Assembly: GCA_963691885.1 (NCBI GenBank)
Contig: OY829843.1
Coordinates: forward strand, 62,001-126,000
DNA length: 64,000 bases
Reading direction: 5' to 3'
Source: G963691885 sp963691885
GTDB taxonomy: Bacteria > Pseudomonadota > Alphaproteobacteria > UBA8366 > Aestuariispiraceae
A program made the translations under genes and the position numbers. Below, in pieces: positions 17,021 to 25,866 of this stretch. Below the pieces are notes generated by a model. The model had not been told where the DNA came from and searched no databases. It saw only the letters and a program-made list of their open reading frames with translations. Position 1 is the first letter of the stretch, and every line of letters begins with the position of its first letter.

Positions 17021-18281
17021 TTTCCGTCACCCCGTTTGATTGGACATACCAGGTCTGGATCGAGTTGTTGTGGTAGATGGAATTGAACCCACGCGCTGCG
17101 CGCAGCTCATCCTTGGTGGGCTGGACCATGCCGTTCTCATCCATCGCCCGAGATTGGATCAGCAGTTCAGACCCATCCCAGTCAAAGTCGTAATAGAACC
17201 GGTGCAGGGATTTCGACAGGCTGGGCCCGTCAATCCGCGCCGTCTGCCAATTGCGCCCCCCATCTAGGGAGACATCGACCCGTTTGATGGTACCGTGTCC
17301 GGACCAGGCAAGGCCGGAAATCACCGTGCGGCCTTTGCCATGGGTGATAGGTTTCTGGGGACTGGGGCTTGTGATGACGGATTTTACATCCATCGTCCAT
17401 GTGAAGCGACGCGCTTTCCCATCACCCAGCAGATCGGTGTATTTCGATGTTTCTTCGCGATGGTGCCAGGGCTGATCACCAATCTCCAATCGGCGCAGCC
17501 ATTTCACCCACATATTGCCTTCCCAACCAGGAACGACGAGGCGCACTGGATAGCCTTGCTCAGGCCGCAAGGCCTCGCCATTCATCTTGAACGCCACAAG
17601 GCAATCATCCAGCGCTTTTTCAAGCGGAATGGACCGGGTCATAGCAGACGCATCCGCCCCTTCCGCCAGAAGCCATTTGCCATTGGTTTTCACACCGGCT
17701 TCTTCCAACAGATGGCGAAGGCGCACGCCGCTATAGATGACGTTGTGAACCATCCCATGGGTAAATTGACATCCGTTCAACTGGGACCCACGCCATTCCA
17801 TGCCGGAATTCGCCGCGCATTCGAGGAAGTAGGCATGGTTTTCACGCGGGAAGCGCATTAGGTCTTCCATCGTGAAAACAAGCGGGGTGTCCACCAATCC
17901 ATGCACCATCAGGCGGTATTGCGCGGGATCCAGTATGGCGACGCCACCATGATGCCGCTCAAAACACAGACCATTTGGTGTGATGATCCCGTCCAGTTCG
18001 TGCAATGGGGTAAAATTCACAGACGCGGTCGCATCTGCGGTCAACCAGGGCACATTGCGCCGCACAACACCGGCTTCAAACTCCGACGGGACACCATAGG
18101 GTGCTGCGTCCACACCATCGCCCAGATAGCGGTTCCAGTCCTGGATCTCAGTAATCAGGGGATCAGGTTGGGCTGCCCGCGCCGCACCGGCTGCAACCGC
18201 CAGCCCACCGGCTGCGGCCAAACCGCCACCAAGGAAACCCCGGCGTGTTGTCGCACGGTCTGTGGGTGATTTCTTGGACAT
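17004..18281 (-). CDS. soxC: Molybdenum sulfane dehydrogenase subunit SoxC
   Basis: Molybdopterin enzyme of 425 residues from the ATG at 18281, which is preceded by AGAGGAAGAAG. Twin-arginine signal ATTRRGFLGGGLAAA, followed by the sulfite-oxidase-like molybdopterin domain with its cofactor Cys in YFLECAANSGMEW and GYPVRLVVPGWEG, then the C-terminal dimerisation domain (VDVSLDGGRNWQTA). SoxC with SoxD removes six electrons from the SoxY-bound sulfane sulfur. An upstream in-frame ATG at 18335 would overlap soxB and is not favoured. Lies 25 nt after soxB. Confidence 0.92.
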   Translation of the reverse strand: MSKKSPTDRATTRRGFLGGGLAAAGGLAVAAGAARAAQPDPLITEIQDWNRYLGDGVDAAPYGVPSEFEAGVVRRNVPWLTADATASVNFTPLHELDGIITPNGLCFERHHGGVAILDPAQYRLMVHGLVDTPLVFTMEDLMRFPRENHAYFLECAANSGMEWRGSQLNGCQFTHGMVHNVIYSGVRLRHLLEEAGVKTNGKWLLAEGADASAMTRSIPLEKALDDCLVAFKMNGEALRPEQGYPVRLVVPGWEGNMWVKWLRRLEIGDQPWHHREETSKYTDLLGDGKARRFTWTMDVKSVITSPSPQKPITHGKGRTVISGLAWSGHGTIKRVDVSLDGGRNWQTARIDGPSLSKSLHRFYYDFDWDGSELLIQSRAMDENGMVQPTKDELRAARGFNSIYHNNSIQTWYVQSNGVTENVEVS

Positions 18282-18306
18282 CTTCTTCCTCTCCATCGTT
18301 GCGCGT

Positions 18307-19995
18307 TTAGATCCCGACAATCTGAACGGCATCATTGGGTGTTATTGAGACTGTGCCTTGCTTTTCGACATATTGGTTGACCAGATCGTAAACGGGCGGC
18401 CCTTCGGTCCCCTCGTTTACGCTGGCCCAGCCACTGACAATGTACTCCTTGCCAGGATCGATAGGGGTCCCGCTGGCAAGGTGTGTCATGTCAGAAATCC
18501 GGGAGCCGATCTTTGCCGTCGGATTGATCCGGTATCCCATACCGCCGACCCGAACCATGTCACCACCCTGCTGATAGTAGGGATCGGCATTGAACAGGTT
18601 GTCGGCTACGTCTTCTAAAATCTCTTTCAGCATCATGCCGGTCATCGGCGAACGATAGGCATTGGGGTAGGTGATCGCGGTCATGTTATAGACGTCATCC
18701 ACCGTGATCTCCTGACCTGGAAGCAGGCTTGCTCCCCAGCGGAAGCCCGGTGAAAATGCGATTTCCGCGTCTCTTTCAACCATCAACGCCTGGCAGATCA
18801 GGTCATCGAAGGTCCCATTGAAATTGCCCCGGCGGTAGAGAAGCTGATCCGTTGTTCCGAGGACCCGGGTAAGCTCTGCCTCGTGCGGTGCGCGGATCTC
18901 TTTGATGAGGGCCGCCATTTCCGGGTCAGGGTCGATGACATCGGACAGAACGGGGATCAGCTTGTAGCGGAAATCCCGAACCTCTCCGTCGCGCACGTCG
19001 AGATCAAGGCGGGACAGAAATTTCCCATGGCTGCCCGACGCAATTAGCAGGGTATTGCCAACCTTGATCGCTTCAGGGATCGCATCATGGGTATGCCCGG
19101 TCAGGATCACATCGATGCCGTCGACGCGAGATGCCAGTTTGCGATCCACGTCAAATCCGTTATGGGAAAGCAGAACGACAAGGTCCGCCCCTTCGGCGCG
19201 GGCTTCCTCGACATTCTCGCGCACAGCCTCTTCCCGGATGCCGAAACTCCAGGTTGGAATCATGTAACGCGGATTGGCGATCGGGGTGTAAGGAAAGGCT
19301 TGTCCAATTACGGCGATTTTCGCACCGCCCCGCTCAAAATAAGAGATGGCATCAAAAACCGGTTCTTCCCAGTCGGTGTCACGCACATTGCCGGCAAGGA
19401 ATGCGAAATCTAAGGCCTCGACCAATTCCTCTACCCGGTCCGTCCCATAGGTAAATTCCCAATGCGCTGTCATGGCGTCGGTCTGAAGCAGGTTCATTGC
19501 TTGAACCATGTCCATTCCGCCGGTCTTCAGGGACGTGTAACTACCCTGCCAAGTATCCCCACCATCTAAGAAAAGTGTGTTCCCATCGCGCTCCGCGCGG
19601 ATTGATTTGACGAGGGTTGCGAGACGGTCGAGGCCGCCAACCCGCCCATAGGTGCCGGCAAGCGCCCGAAAGTCTTCGCTGGTCAGCGCATAAGCGTTGT
19701 AGCTGTCCGGCTCAAGGCCGAAAGTCGACAGGAAAGCTTCGCCCGTAATATGAGGAGGCAGGCCCGATACTTCGCCGATGCCCAAATTGACTGATGGTTC
19801 CCGAAAATAGATCGGCATTAGTTGGGCATGAATGTCCGTGACGTGGAGAAGTGTGACATTCCCTAGCGGCTCAAATGCCAGCAGGTCTGCGTGGCGGACC
19901 GCCTGGGTAGCTGCTGCCTGCCAAGGCGTCATCCCGCTTCCGACCGCGGCGATGGTTGCCGCGCTCACTTGCAGAAAGTCCCGTCTTGAAAGCAT
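18307..19995 (-). CDS. soxB: SoxB thiosulfohydrolase
   Basis: Periplasmic dimanganese hydrolase that releases sulfate from the SoxY-bound thiosulfonate, 562 residues from the ATG at 19995 behind GGAGGAAG. It has the Tat signal MLSRRDFLQVSAATI, the metallophosphatase motifs LLHVTDIHAQLMPIYFREP, FLDGGDTWQGS, TAHWEFTYG, LLSHNGFDVDRK and LTGHTHDAIPE, and the 5'-nucleotidase C-terminal domain. All metal-binding motifs are present. The frame is open 17 codons further upstream, but the downstream start places the Tat signal at the N-terminus. A 135-bp gap separates it from soxZ, where many sox clusters carry soxA. Confidence 0.93.
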   Translation of the reverse strand: MLSRRDFLQVSAATIAAVGSGMTPWQAAATQAVRHADLLAFEPLGNVTLLHVTDIHAQLMPIYFREPSVNLGIGEVSGLPPHITGEAFLSTFGLEPDSYNAYALTSEDFRALAGTYGRVGGLDRLATLVKSIRAERDGNTLFLDGGDTWQGSYTSLKTGGMDMVQAMNLLQTDAMTAHWEFTYGTDRVEELVEALDFAFLAGNVRDTDWEEPVFDAISYFERGGAKIAVIGQAFPYTPIANPRYMIPTWSFGIREEAVRENVEEARAEGADLVVLLSHNGFDVDRKLASRVDGIDVILTGHTHDAIPEAIKVGNTLLIASGSHGKFLSRLDLDVRDGEVRDFRYKLIPVLSDVIDPDPEMAALIKEIRAPHEAELTRVLGTTDQLLYRRGNFNGTFDDLICQALMVERDAEIAFSPGFRWGASLLPGQEITVDDVYNMTAITYPNAYRSPMTGMMLKEILEDVADNLFNADPYYQQGGDMVRVGGMGYRINPTAKIGSRISDMTHLASGTPIDPGKEYIVSGWASVNEGTEGPPVYDLVNQYVEKQGTVSITPNDAVQIVGI

Positions 19996-20130
19996 ACTTC
20001 CTCCGTTTGCGGACTCGCCACGACCCCGCACTTGCAATGCTGTCATTTTCGGAAATCAGTTACTTTACGATAGGGCTAACGATTGCTCGTCGGCACCCGC
20101 TGCTCTGATTTCCCCCCAATTATTGATCGC

Positions 20131-20451
20131 TTAAGAAACTGCGATCTTCTTTTTTGTGGCAAAGGTTTCACCGGCATCGTCGACCCATTCGAACTCGAAC
20201 ACGCCAGATTCTTCGACCTTTGCCGAAAACTGAAAATACGGATTTGCGGAAATGGACGGTTCCAGATCACAAGAGAAGACCGGTTGTCCATTAAACGTGC
20301 ATGTAAACTTGTTGATGATCATGCGCGGAATGGTGCTCCCCTGTTCATCCTTACGCTGACCGGATTCCATGGTGTGGTTCATCAGCGTCTTTATTTCGAT
20401 CACTTCACCGACTGCCGCCTTCTTCGGAACGCGTACGCGGGGTTTCGACAT
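20131..20451 (-). CDS. soxZ: Sulfur-carrier partner protein SoxZ
   Basis: Protein of 106 residues from the ATG at 20451 (MSKPRVRVPKKAAVGEVIEI), the SoxZ beta-sandwich that dimerises with SoxY and exposes the SoxY C-terminal cysteine arm. TMESGQRKDEQGSTIPRMII and FSCDLEPSISANPYFQF are family-specific. No signal peptide, as usual, since SoxZ is exported bound to Tat-targeted SoxY. It begins 30 nt after soxY. An ATG six codons upstream is possible but less like known SoxZ starts. Confidence 0.93.
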   Translation of the reverse strand: MSKPRVRVPKKAAVGEVIEIKTLMNHTMESGQRKDEQGSTIPRMIINKFTCTFNGQPVFSCDLEPSISANPYFQFSAKVEESGVFEFEWVDDAGETFATKKKIAVS

Positions 20452-20481
20452 TGTTTCGTTCTCCTTCAATGACGCGCGGGC

Positions 20482-20931
20482 TTAACCGCCGCAACCGCCT
20501 ATGGTGACTTTCACAACCGTCTCCGCCTTGCGGACGGTACCATCGCTCATCTTTGCCAGAACCGTGACGTTCTGTGTCTTCGCCAAGCGGATCCGCGTAG
20601 AGGCTTCCATCCGACCGCTCAACGGGGTGAAGTGGAAAGTTGCCGCCTGAGGAAGCGGGTTCCCATCGGCGAAGATGCCGACGCTCTCAGCGTAAAGATC
20701 GCCGCTCGGCTCGCCATCGACCGAGATGGTCAACGGGACAACGTTTCCATTTTCTGCAATCTCCGGCATATCCAGCGAGATACCGCCTTCTGTGGCCGTG
20801 GCACCATCAAGAAAATTTGCCATCTCTTCGGCAACGGCCGCCGTCGCCTGGGGCGCGGTCGGCAAAGAAGCAAATGCCGCTACGGCCGCCCCGGTTGCCA
20901 GGATCAGAAACTCACGTTTCGTGGTTTGCAT
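20482..20931 (-). CDS. soxY: Sulfur-carrier protein SoxY
   Basis: Carrier subunit of 149 residues from the ATG at 20931. The sulfur intermediates are attached to the Cys of the C-terminal swinging arm, present here as KVTIGGCGG with Cys147. The N-terminus is a Tat-like signal with a Lys-Arg pair (TTKREFLILATGAAVAAF). First gene of the minus-strand sox transcript; its promoter region is shared with the divergent soxS. In most full sox clusters soxX precedes soxY, but no cytochrome gene is found here. Confidence 0.92.
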   Translation of the reverse strand: MQTTKREFLILATGAAVAAFASLPTAPQATAAVAEEMANFLDGATATEGGISLDMPEIAENGNVVPLTISVDGEPSGDLYAESVGIFADGNPLPQAATFHFTPLSGRMEASTRIRLAKTQNVTVLAKMSDGTVRKAETVVKVTIGGCGG

Positions 20932-21386
20932 CGCGGATGTCCTTCCCATTTGTCACCGCCAGCGCACCTGAAGCAGAAGGACGGTGGAAACGATCACGCT
21001 ATGTGACCGTTTGGAAGGACCGGATAACCGAGGTTGCGAGCGTTAACAGCAACACCCGCGAAGAGACCGGCTCGTTTCCTCCACCGCAATACCTGCAATT
21101 AACAAGCACGCGAGAAACTCTATCGCGTCACTGGGAACCTCACTCGCGGGCCCCTTGTTTGTAACGCCTTGCTTATATCTTCGATAGTAAACTGGATAGA
21201 ACACAAAAATCAATAGACATATAGCAATTTTTCTATTTGTTTTAGGAGTCCGTTCGAGGCGACACTTCTAACGTCAGGTCGTTCATACTCAAACCTTTGT
21301 TTAAAAATGATTTTTTAAGCGAAAGGTCACATCAACCCATGAAAAACAGTTTATCACATCACTGCAGTTCTATATTATGTAAGCGT
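20932..21386. promoter_or_regulatory. Divergent soxY / soxS promoter region
   Basis: A 455-bp non-coding stretch between soxY (minus) and soxS (plus). The segment 21170-21370 is strongly AT-rich (for example AATCAATAGACATATAGCAA) compared with the flanking genes and is the likely site of both promoters and of SoxR binding, since ArsR-type SoxR/BigR repressors bind AT-rich palindromes. AATAG at about 21213 and CTATT at about 21231 form only a short inverted repeat, so I do not assign a specific operator. Confidence 0.55.
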
Positions 21387-21782
21387 ATGAGACAGTTTCT
21401 GCGCATCGTTTTGACCTCCGCAACGCTTCTCGTTGCCTCCGCAATATCTGCCGCAGCGGCCGATAACGTGCAGCGGGCGGAACTGATCATGTTCGAACAT
21501 GACGGATGTCCGTGGTGCGTCGCGTGGCATCGTGATGTCGGCCGTGTTTATGCGAAGACATGGGAAGGCAAAGCGGCACCGTTGCGCCGCGTTGATATTC
21601 GCGCGCCCATTCCCGGCGATCTCGACACTATCACGATTGAGCGCGCCACACCGGTCTTCGTATTGCTCATGGATGGGGAAGAAAAAGGGCGCATTCGTGG
21701 CTATCCAGGGGATGATTTCTTCTGGGGATTGCTCGGCAAGATACTGAAAGATGCGGGTATCACCGCGCCGCAAACCAATTAA
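21387..21782 (+). CDS. soxS: Periplasmic thioredoxin SoxS
   Basis: Thioredoxin-fold protein of 131 residues from the ATG at 21387, chosen because it starts a clean signal peptide (MRQFLRIVLTSATLLVASAI). The redox motif CPWC is at residues 41-44 (FEHDGCPWCVAWHRDVG). In Paracoccus-type clusters SoxS keeps SoxY reduced and activates the Sox system. First gene of soxSRT. An open frame from 21297 is not needed and would bury the signal. Confidence 0.88.
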   Translation: MRQFLRIVLTSATLLVASAISAAAADNVQRAELIMFEHDGCPWCVAWHRDVGRVYAKTWEGKAAPLRRVDIRAPIPGDLDTITIERATPVFVLLMDGEEKGRIRGYPGDDFFWGLLGKILKDAGITAPQTN

Positions 21783-21807
21783 CTCCTGCTCCAATGAAAG
21801 ATGGGCG

Positions 21808-22161
21808 ATGGCACTACCCTCCGAAGAAGAGATCCTGGAATTTCCAAACGAAATGATGGACAAGGCCCGTCTGGCCGCCGACACGATGAAGGCGCTCGGA
21901 CATGAGCACCGATTGTTAATTATGTGCCTGCTGGCCGATGGGGAAAAGGCAGTGACGGAGTTGGAGGAACTGCTCTCCTTGAAGCAACCTGCGGTCTCCC
22001 AATTGTTGACGCGCCTGCGGGCGGATCGTTTGGTGCAGACACGGCGCGATGGAAAAGCGATGTACTATTCCATCGCGGACCCAGCGGTTCTTGTGATCAT
22101 ACAGACGCTGTACGGCCTCTATTGCGAACCCGCAGGCGGCTGTCTTCCGGAAGAGCGCTGA
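21808..22161 (+). CDS. soxR: ArsR-family redox-sensing repressor SoxR (BigR/SqrR type)
   Basis: Winged helix repressor of 117 residues from the ATG at 21808. The recognition helix is in LSLKQPAVSQLLTRLRADRL. Cys40 (RLLIMCLLADGE) and Cys106 (LYGLYCEPAGG) match the spacing of the two cysteines that form a disulfide or polysulfide link in BigR and SqrR, so it should release DNA when reactive sulfur rises. There is an extra Cys112. Located 25 bp after soxS and 3 bp before soxT, it probably represses both divergent sox transcripts. Confidence 0.9.
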   Translation: MALPSEEEILEFPNEMMDKARLAADTMKALGHEHRLLIMCLLADGEKAVTELEELLSLKQPAVSQLLTRLRADRLVQTRRDGKAMYYSIADPAVLVIIQTLYGLYCEPAGGCLPEER

Positions 22162-22164
22162 TCC

Positions 22165-23253
22165 GTGCCGGACCTGTTGCCACTGCCAACCTGGATGGCG
22201 TTGCTCGGGGGTGGCATCGGTCTCATTCTGGGTTATGTAGCACGCAGCACACGGTTTTGCACATTGAGCGCGATAGAGACCGCTGCCTATGGCGGTAATT
22301 TCATTCAGTTACGGATGTGGGTTTTCGCCATTGCCCTCGCCGCTGCTTGTGTAATGGTAATGACAGCATTGGGTTGGGTCGACCTTGCCAGGTCGGTGCA
22401 TATGCAAAGCCGCATCGCCCTTTTGGGACCCGTCCTAGGTGGACTCATGTTCGGACTTGGTATGGCGGCGGTTGGAACCTGCAGCTTCGGTGCCATACTG
22501 CGCGGATCCGGCGGGGATCTGCGTGGTTTGACCGTTGCGGTTCTGGTTGGCATTACCGGCTATATGACAATACGGGGTCTACTGGCCCCAGCCCGCATGG
22601 CTCTGATCGAACCGGCCTCCATCCCTTTGCCAAGCGGCACCGATGCAAGTCTTGGCTCTCTCACCGCGCTTTTGACAGGTGACAATGGTGATTCACTTCC
22701 TCTCTTTGCATCCCTGATCGCCATTGCTGTCATGGTTGTGTGGTGTCTGAAAGACCGGGACTACCGGAGCCATAAGAAAGCCCTTGCCGGTGCCACGCTC
22801 GTCGGTCTGGCGGTTGCCGCCGGATGGTATGTGACCGGCTATCTCGGTATGGACGATTTTGAACCGCAACCCGTCGGATCCGCCACCTTTGTTGCCGCCA
22901 GCAGCGACACGATGATGTATCTGATGACCTTCACCGGCGACACAATTGACTTCAATGTGGGGCTCTTCCTTGGTGTGCTTGTCGGTGGATTCCTCGCGGC
23001 GTGGAAAAACAACGAACTGCGCCTAGAAGGTTTCGACGACACACGCGAGATGCGCCGCCATCTCGTGGGCGCATGCTTGATGGGGGTTGGTGGTGTACTC
23101 GCGATGGGGTGTTCCATCGGCCAAGGCCTTACCGGGGCATCAACCCTGGCTCTCCCCTCGTTCCTGGCGCTCTTTGCAATTTGGGGCGGTGCACTAATAG
23201 GCCTCCACATTCTCTTCAACGGCTGGAGCGGCTTGTGGTCCTTTTCGCGCTAG
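22165..23253 (+). CDS. soxT: YeeE/YedE-family sulfur transporter SoxT
   Basis: Integral membrane protein of 362 residues with about nine or ten helices, GTG start at 22165. It has the repeated signatures of the YeeE/YedE thiosulfate/sulfur-transport family: STRFCTLSAIETAAYGG, AAVGTCSFGAILRGSGGD and GGVLAMGCSIGQGLTGAST, each holding a conserved Cys thought to relay sulfur. soxSRT is a known arrangement in alphaproteobacterial sox loci, where SoxT is proposed to import sulfur compounds for signalling to SoxR. A broken paralogue lies at 12362-13085, beyond the other end of the sox cluster. Confidence 0.88.
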   Translation: MPDLLPLPTWMALLGGGIGLILGYVARSTRFCTLSAIETAAYGGNFIQLRMWVFAIALAAACVMVMTALGWVDLARSVHMQSRIALLGPVLGGLMFGLGMAAVGTCSFGAILRGSGGDLRGLTVAVLVGITGYMTIRGLLAPARMALIEPASIPLPSGTDASLGSLTALLTGDNGDSLPLFASLIAIAVMVVWCLKDRDYRSHKKALAGATLVGLAVAAGWYVTGYLGMDDFEPQPVGSATFVAASSDTMMYLMTFTGDTIDFNVGLFLGVLVGGFLAAWKNNELRLEGFDDTREMRRHLVGACLMGVGGVLAMGCSIGQGLTGASTLALPSFLALFAIWGGALIGLHILFNGWSGLWSFSR

Positions 23254-23831
23254 AGCGATACTAACTCGTCACCGAGCCCATCTATTTCAGATAAGAAGTC
23301 GGGGATCCAGAGATAAGCAAAAGCGCCCATTCCTTGAACCTTGGACCTAGTGGGCCGCTTATGGCACAAAGCCGACATTCTCCATCTCACTTCAAGCGGC
23401 CTGCTATGGTTCCAGCAGCAGACACGTATCTTTCAAATGGATCGGCTCCGCTTTGCTCGATATGCGACATTAATCTCGTATTTTCGCACAGTTGTACCAT
23501 GGGCCCTAAAGTGATCATGCCCTTGTGACAACAAAAATCTTGGGATGAGACTTCTACCTGTCTAGACGGTTTAAGCGGCTTTCGATTACAGATACTTGCG
23601 TAATTCGGTATCAGTACGCACAAAACGATCTGGTGTCGGATGCACTATGAAGGCATGAAATTGCCATGTTGCATCCGGTTGTGCATCCGCAGCAAATCCT
23701 CGAGACCGCCCCGTGAACAGACAATTGGCCGGCTCTCGTGGCAGGCGCCTCGGGCAATCGTCAACCGTAGTGCCGTACCGACATCAGGCAAAATAAAGTA
23801 GACATGGGTTTAAGAGGGTTTTCCTCATGAT
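23254..23831. other. Gene-free stretch after soxT
   Basis: About 580 bp with no frame I can support. The longest candidate is a 78-codon frame on the minus strand at 23387-23623, without a recognisable domain or ribosome binding site. No terminator hairpin with a T-tract was found after soxT. Confidence 0.4.
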
Positions 23832-24149
23832 CTAGTCGCGCCAAATGCCCGAAAAAATTTCCGTCGCCGCCATGATTGAAGAGAAGGTTATTGCAAAACT
23901 GCCAAAAAACAGAACCGTCGCTACAACAGGCACATCCGTTTGAAACATCAATTGGCCAACTGTACCAATATTTAGATATAGAATGGCACTAGCGATGCAG
24001 ATACCTAAAAAAGCACCCAAAACTGAGTGCAAGATCAAAACCCTCAAAAATGAGAAGCACATGGCTAGGTGTCCTCGTGTGTGGCGCGACGCCAGCGCAG
24101 ATTCTTTTACCGCGTCGTCCATGAAATCCATCGATACATAGAGTTTCAA
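23832..24149 (-). CDS. Small membrane protein of unknown function
   Basis: Up to 105 residues with two hydrophobic segments, LHSVLGAFLGICIASAILYL (about residues 40-59) and VVATVLFFGSFAITFSSIMA (about 76-95), and a short polar tail. The helix-loop-helix pattern with GITFGS-like FAITFSS resembles a family of uncharacterised alphaproteobacterial membrane proteins. The true start may be one of the internal Met codons (MDDAVKES or MCFSFLRV). It stands alone, with no codirectional neighbours. Confidence 0.5.
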   Translation of the reverse strand: MKLYVSMDFMDDAVKESALASRHTRGHLAMCFSFLRVLILHSVLGAFLGICIASAILYLNIGTVGQLMFQTDVPVVATVLFFGSFAITFSSIMAATEIFSGIWRD

Positions 24150-24452
24150 ACAGGCTGAATATCTTACGCGTACTCAGCATATCAGGATCATTATAGGGAC
24201 CGCCTACAACGGCCAATGACGCAAAGCCGTCTCTTAACGGTTTCATTCATTAAACTGTTCATTGATGCAGCTTGAAATTTAAAATCAGTAGAGAGCGCTT
24301 TTGGGCAAAACCTGGCATGTACATATCTACGAATTGTCTCGCTCAGCATGACTTCCAGCCTTGATGCTTTGCGTAAGTTTGACGCAGCTACAAAATCTTA
24401 ACAACCAATTCCACTCCGCGGCCGTATTCCATCATAAATACGGAGCGGATCG

Positions 24453-24566
24453 ATGAAACCACAACAAATTGCGCTGGACGAGTATGCCAACCTCACAGCA
24501 GGTGCAACTTTTTCGAGCGATGAACGAAGATTACGCATTGCTGGAGCTTCAAGCCAATGGAACTAG
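24453..24566 (+). CDS. 37-residue ORF overlapping the next gene
   Basis: Starts at the ATG at 24453 with GGAG ten bases upstream, encodes MKPQQIALDEYANLTAGATF and 17 more residues, and ends at the TAG of ATGGAACTAG, so its last ten bases overlap the start of the following 204-residue gene. The geometry suggests translational coupling or a leader peptide. No family recognised, and conservation is unknown. Confidence 0.35.
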   Translation: MKPQQIALDEYANLTAGATFSSDERRLRIAGASSQWN

Positions 24567-25171
24567 CGGTCATTGAAGCACCTCTGACTACGCCTGTTGA
24601 CAGCATCGCTACAAGCTTTGGGATCCGCCCGGCAATCATTACCACGGACGAACCATTTATACCAAGTGATGTCGCTTTGTTCTTTGACGCGTTCAACGAC
24701 GTAGCCTGCATCGAAGTTTGGATTTCTGAACCTGATCAAGTTGGCGAGGTGCGAATCATACCTCCTTTCCGACTATGGATGAAGCACGCTGATCGTTATC
24801 ATGCCGACCTGCATTTTGTCTGGAAGACGCGACACGATGAGCTGTTAAGGGCTTTAAATAGCAGGTTAGAATACGCGCTTGAAACGAGCGGATTTGCTGA
24901 AGTTCGTGAAGCCGGTTATCCGGATCGCCTGTTGATATTTCCAAAAGATCTGGTTTTTGCTTACGAGGACCCAAGTGAGGCCCTGTGGAACGGCTCTTGC
25001 TCTTTGATGGACGGTTTGCAGATCTCCGCCGATAGAGCCGCCCATGGGCGGACGTGCACAATACTTAAGGAACGCGACCCTTCTGGAACAAGAATTATCG
25101 ATCCAGACGTTTTGTCAGGGCTGCTGTCCTATGGACACAAAGAGTGTTCCTTTGTTTTGCTCAACAGTTAA
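24557..25171 (+). CDS. Unknown 204-residue soluble protein
   Basis: A complete frame with balanced composition and no signal peptide or membrane helix. Segments such as VACIEVWISEPDQVGEVRII and LLIFPKDLVFAYEDPSEALW look like real protein. I recognise no domain. Its start overlaps the stop of a 37-residue ORF and its stop is 20 bp before the EF-hand protein gene, so the three may be co-transcribed. Confidence 0.5.
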   Translation: MELAVIEAPLTTPVDSIATSFGIRPAIITTDEPFIPSDVALFFDAFNDVACIEVWISEPDQVGEVRIIPPFRLWMKHADRYHADLHFVWKTRHDELLRALNSRLEYALETSGFAEVREAGYPDRLLIFPKDLVFAYEDPSEALWNGSCSLMDGLQISADRAAHGRTCTILKERDPSGTRIIDPDVLSGLLSYGHKECSFVLLNS

Positions 25172-25191
25172 TCCAAGAAATGGAGTTATAC

Positions 25192-25473
25192 ATGCTAAGA
25201 ATTTCTGTGTTTGCTGCCTGTCTGATGACAGCCACTTCAGCCTTTGCTGGGGACAGTTATACTCCTGAGAAAATTGCTAACCACATCTTCAAGTCGGTTG
25301 ATCAAAATGGGGATGGTGAAATGACTCGTGAAGAGCACGACGCTGCGCAGCTGTCGCGCTATGGTTCAACGTTTGAAATGTTCGATATCAACAAGAACGA
25401 ACGAGTGACATATGAGGAGTACCTGGCGGTGTTTCTGCAACATCACACAGGCGTCAAGGGTCAGAAAACGTAA
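25192..25473 (+). CDS. Secreted EF-hand calcium-binding protein
   Basis: Ninety-three residues from the ATG at 25192, preceded by AGAAATGGAG. Signal peptide MLRISVFAACLMTATSAFA, then two EF-hands: DQNGDGEMTREE (canonical 12-residue loop) and DINKNERVTYEE (a weaker loop with Glu at position 12). EF-hand pairs of this size are found in periplasmic or secreted bacterial calmodulin-like proteins. The frame is open 16 codons upstream, but the chosen start places the signal sequence correctly. Confidence 0.75.
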   Translation: MLRISVFAACLMTATSAFAGDSYTPEKIANHIFKSVDQNGDGEMTREEHDAAQLSRYGSTFEMFDINKNERVTYEEYLAVFLQHHTGVKGQKT

Positions 25474-25743
25474 GCCTACCTGAGACCGATTGAGACCTGT
25501 AGGTTGATGGTTTTGCCAGGTTTACTGGATCCCATGGCACACCTATCCATCGTTGTAGCTGGACCGTTATTGGTAACAGCCCTATCGGGATGATTTCTGG
25601 ACTTACTTTCACGCTTTAAAAAGTATTCTCCATCAGTGCTTTGTATCGTTTGTTGGTTTGTATGAGTATACATGCTGCAAATGCATCGATCTGAATTACT
25701 TCTGCCGCCGTAAGATGAATCAGTATTCAAGCAGGAGGCCGCC

Positions 25744-25866
25744 ATGCGTGACTTACATAAGCTTTTCAAAATATGGTGTATTATTACGGTTTCTACTCAC
25801 TATAACGCCGTGATGTCAAAATGGCAGCCAACCGATAGAGGTATAAATCGGATGATCGAAAAATGA
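25744..25866 (+). CDS. 40-residue ORF with strong ribosome binding site
   Basis: An AGGAGG at 25732-25737 precedes the ATG at 25744. It encodes MRDLHKLFKIWCIITVSTHY, with 20 more residues, and its TGA overlaps the ATG of the following ORF in an ATGA junction (25863-25866). The strong Shine-Dalgarno and exact 4-nt overlap are the evidence that this is translated. Function unknown; one short hydrophobic stretch could be a weak membrane helix. A 97-codon frame on the opposite strand at 25476-25769 lacks such signals. Confidence 0.42.
   Translation: MRDLHKLFKIWCIITVSTHYNAVMSKWQPTDRGINRMIEK

Noticed and set aside
23387..23623. 78-codon frame on the minus strand after soxT
   Set aside because: Looks somewhat protein-like, but there is no start signal, no neighbour and no recognisable domain.
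25476..25769. 97-codon frame on the minus strand
   Set aside because: No ribosome binding site, unusual composition, and it overlaps the upstream region of a plus-strand ORF that has an excellent AGGAGG.
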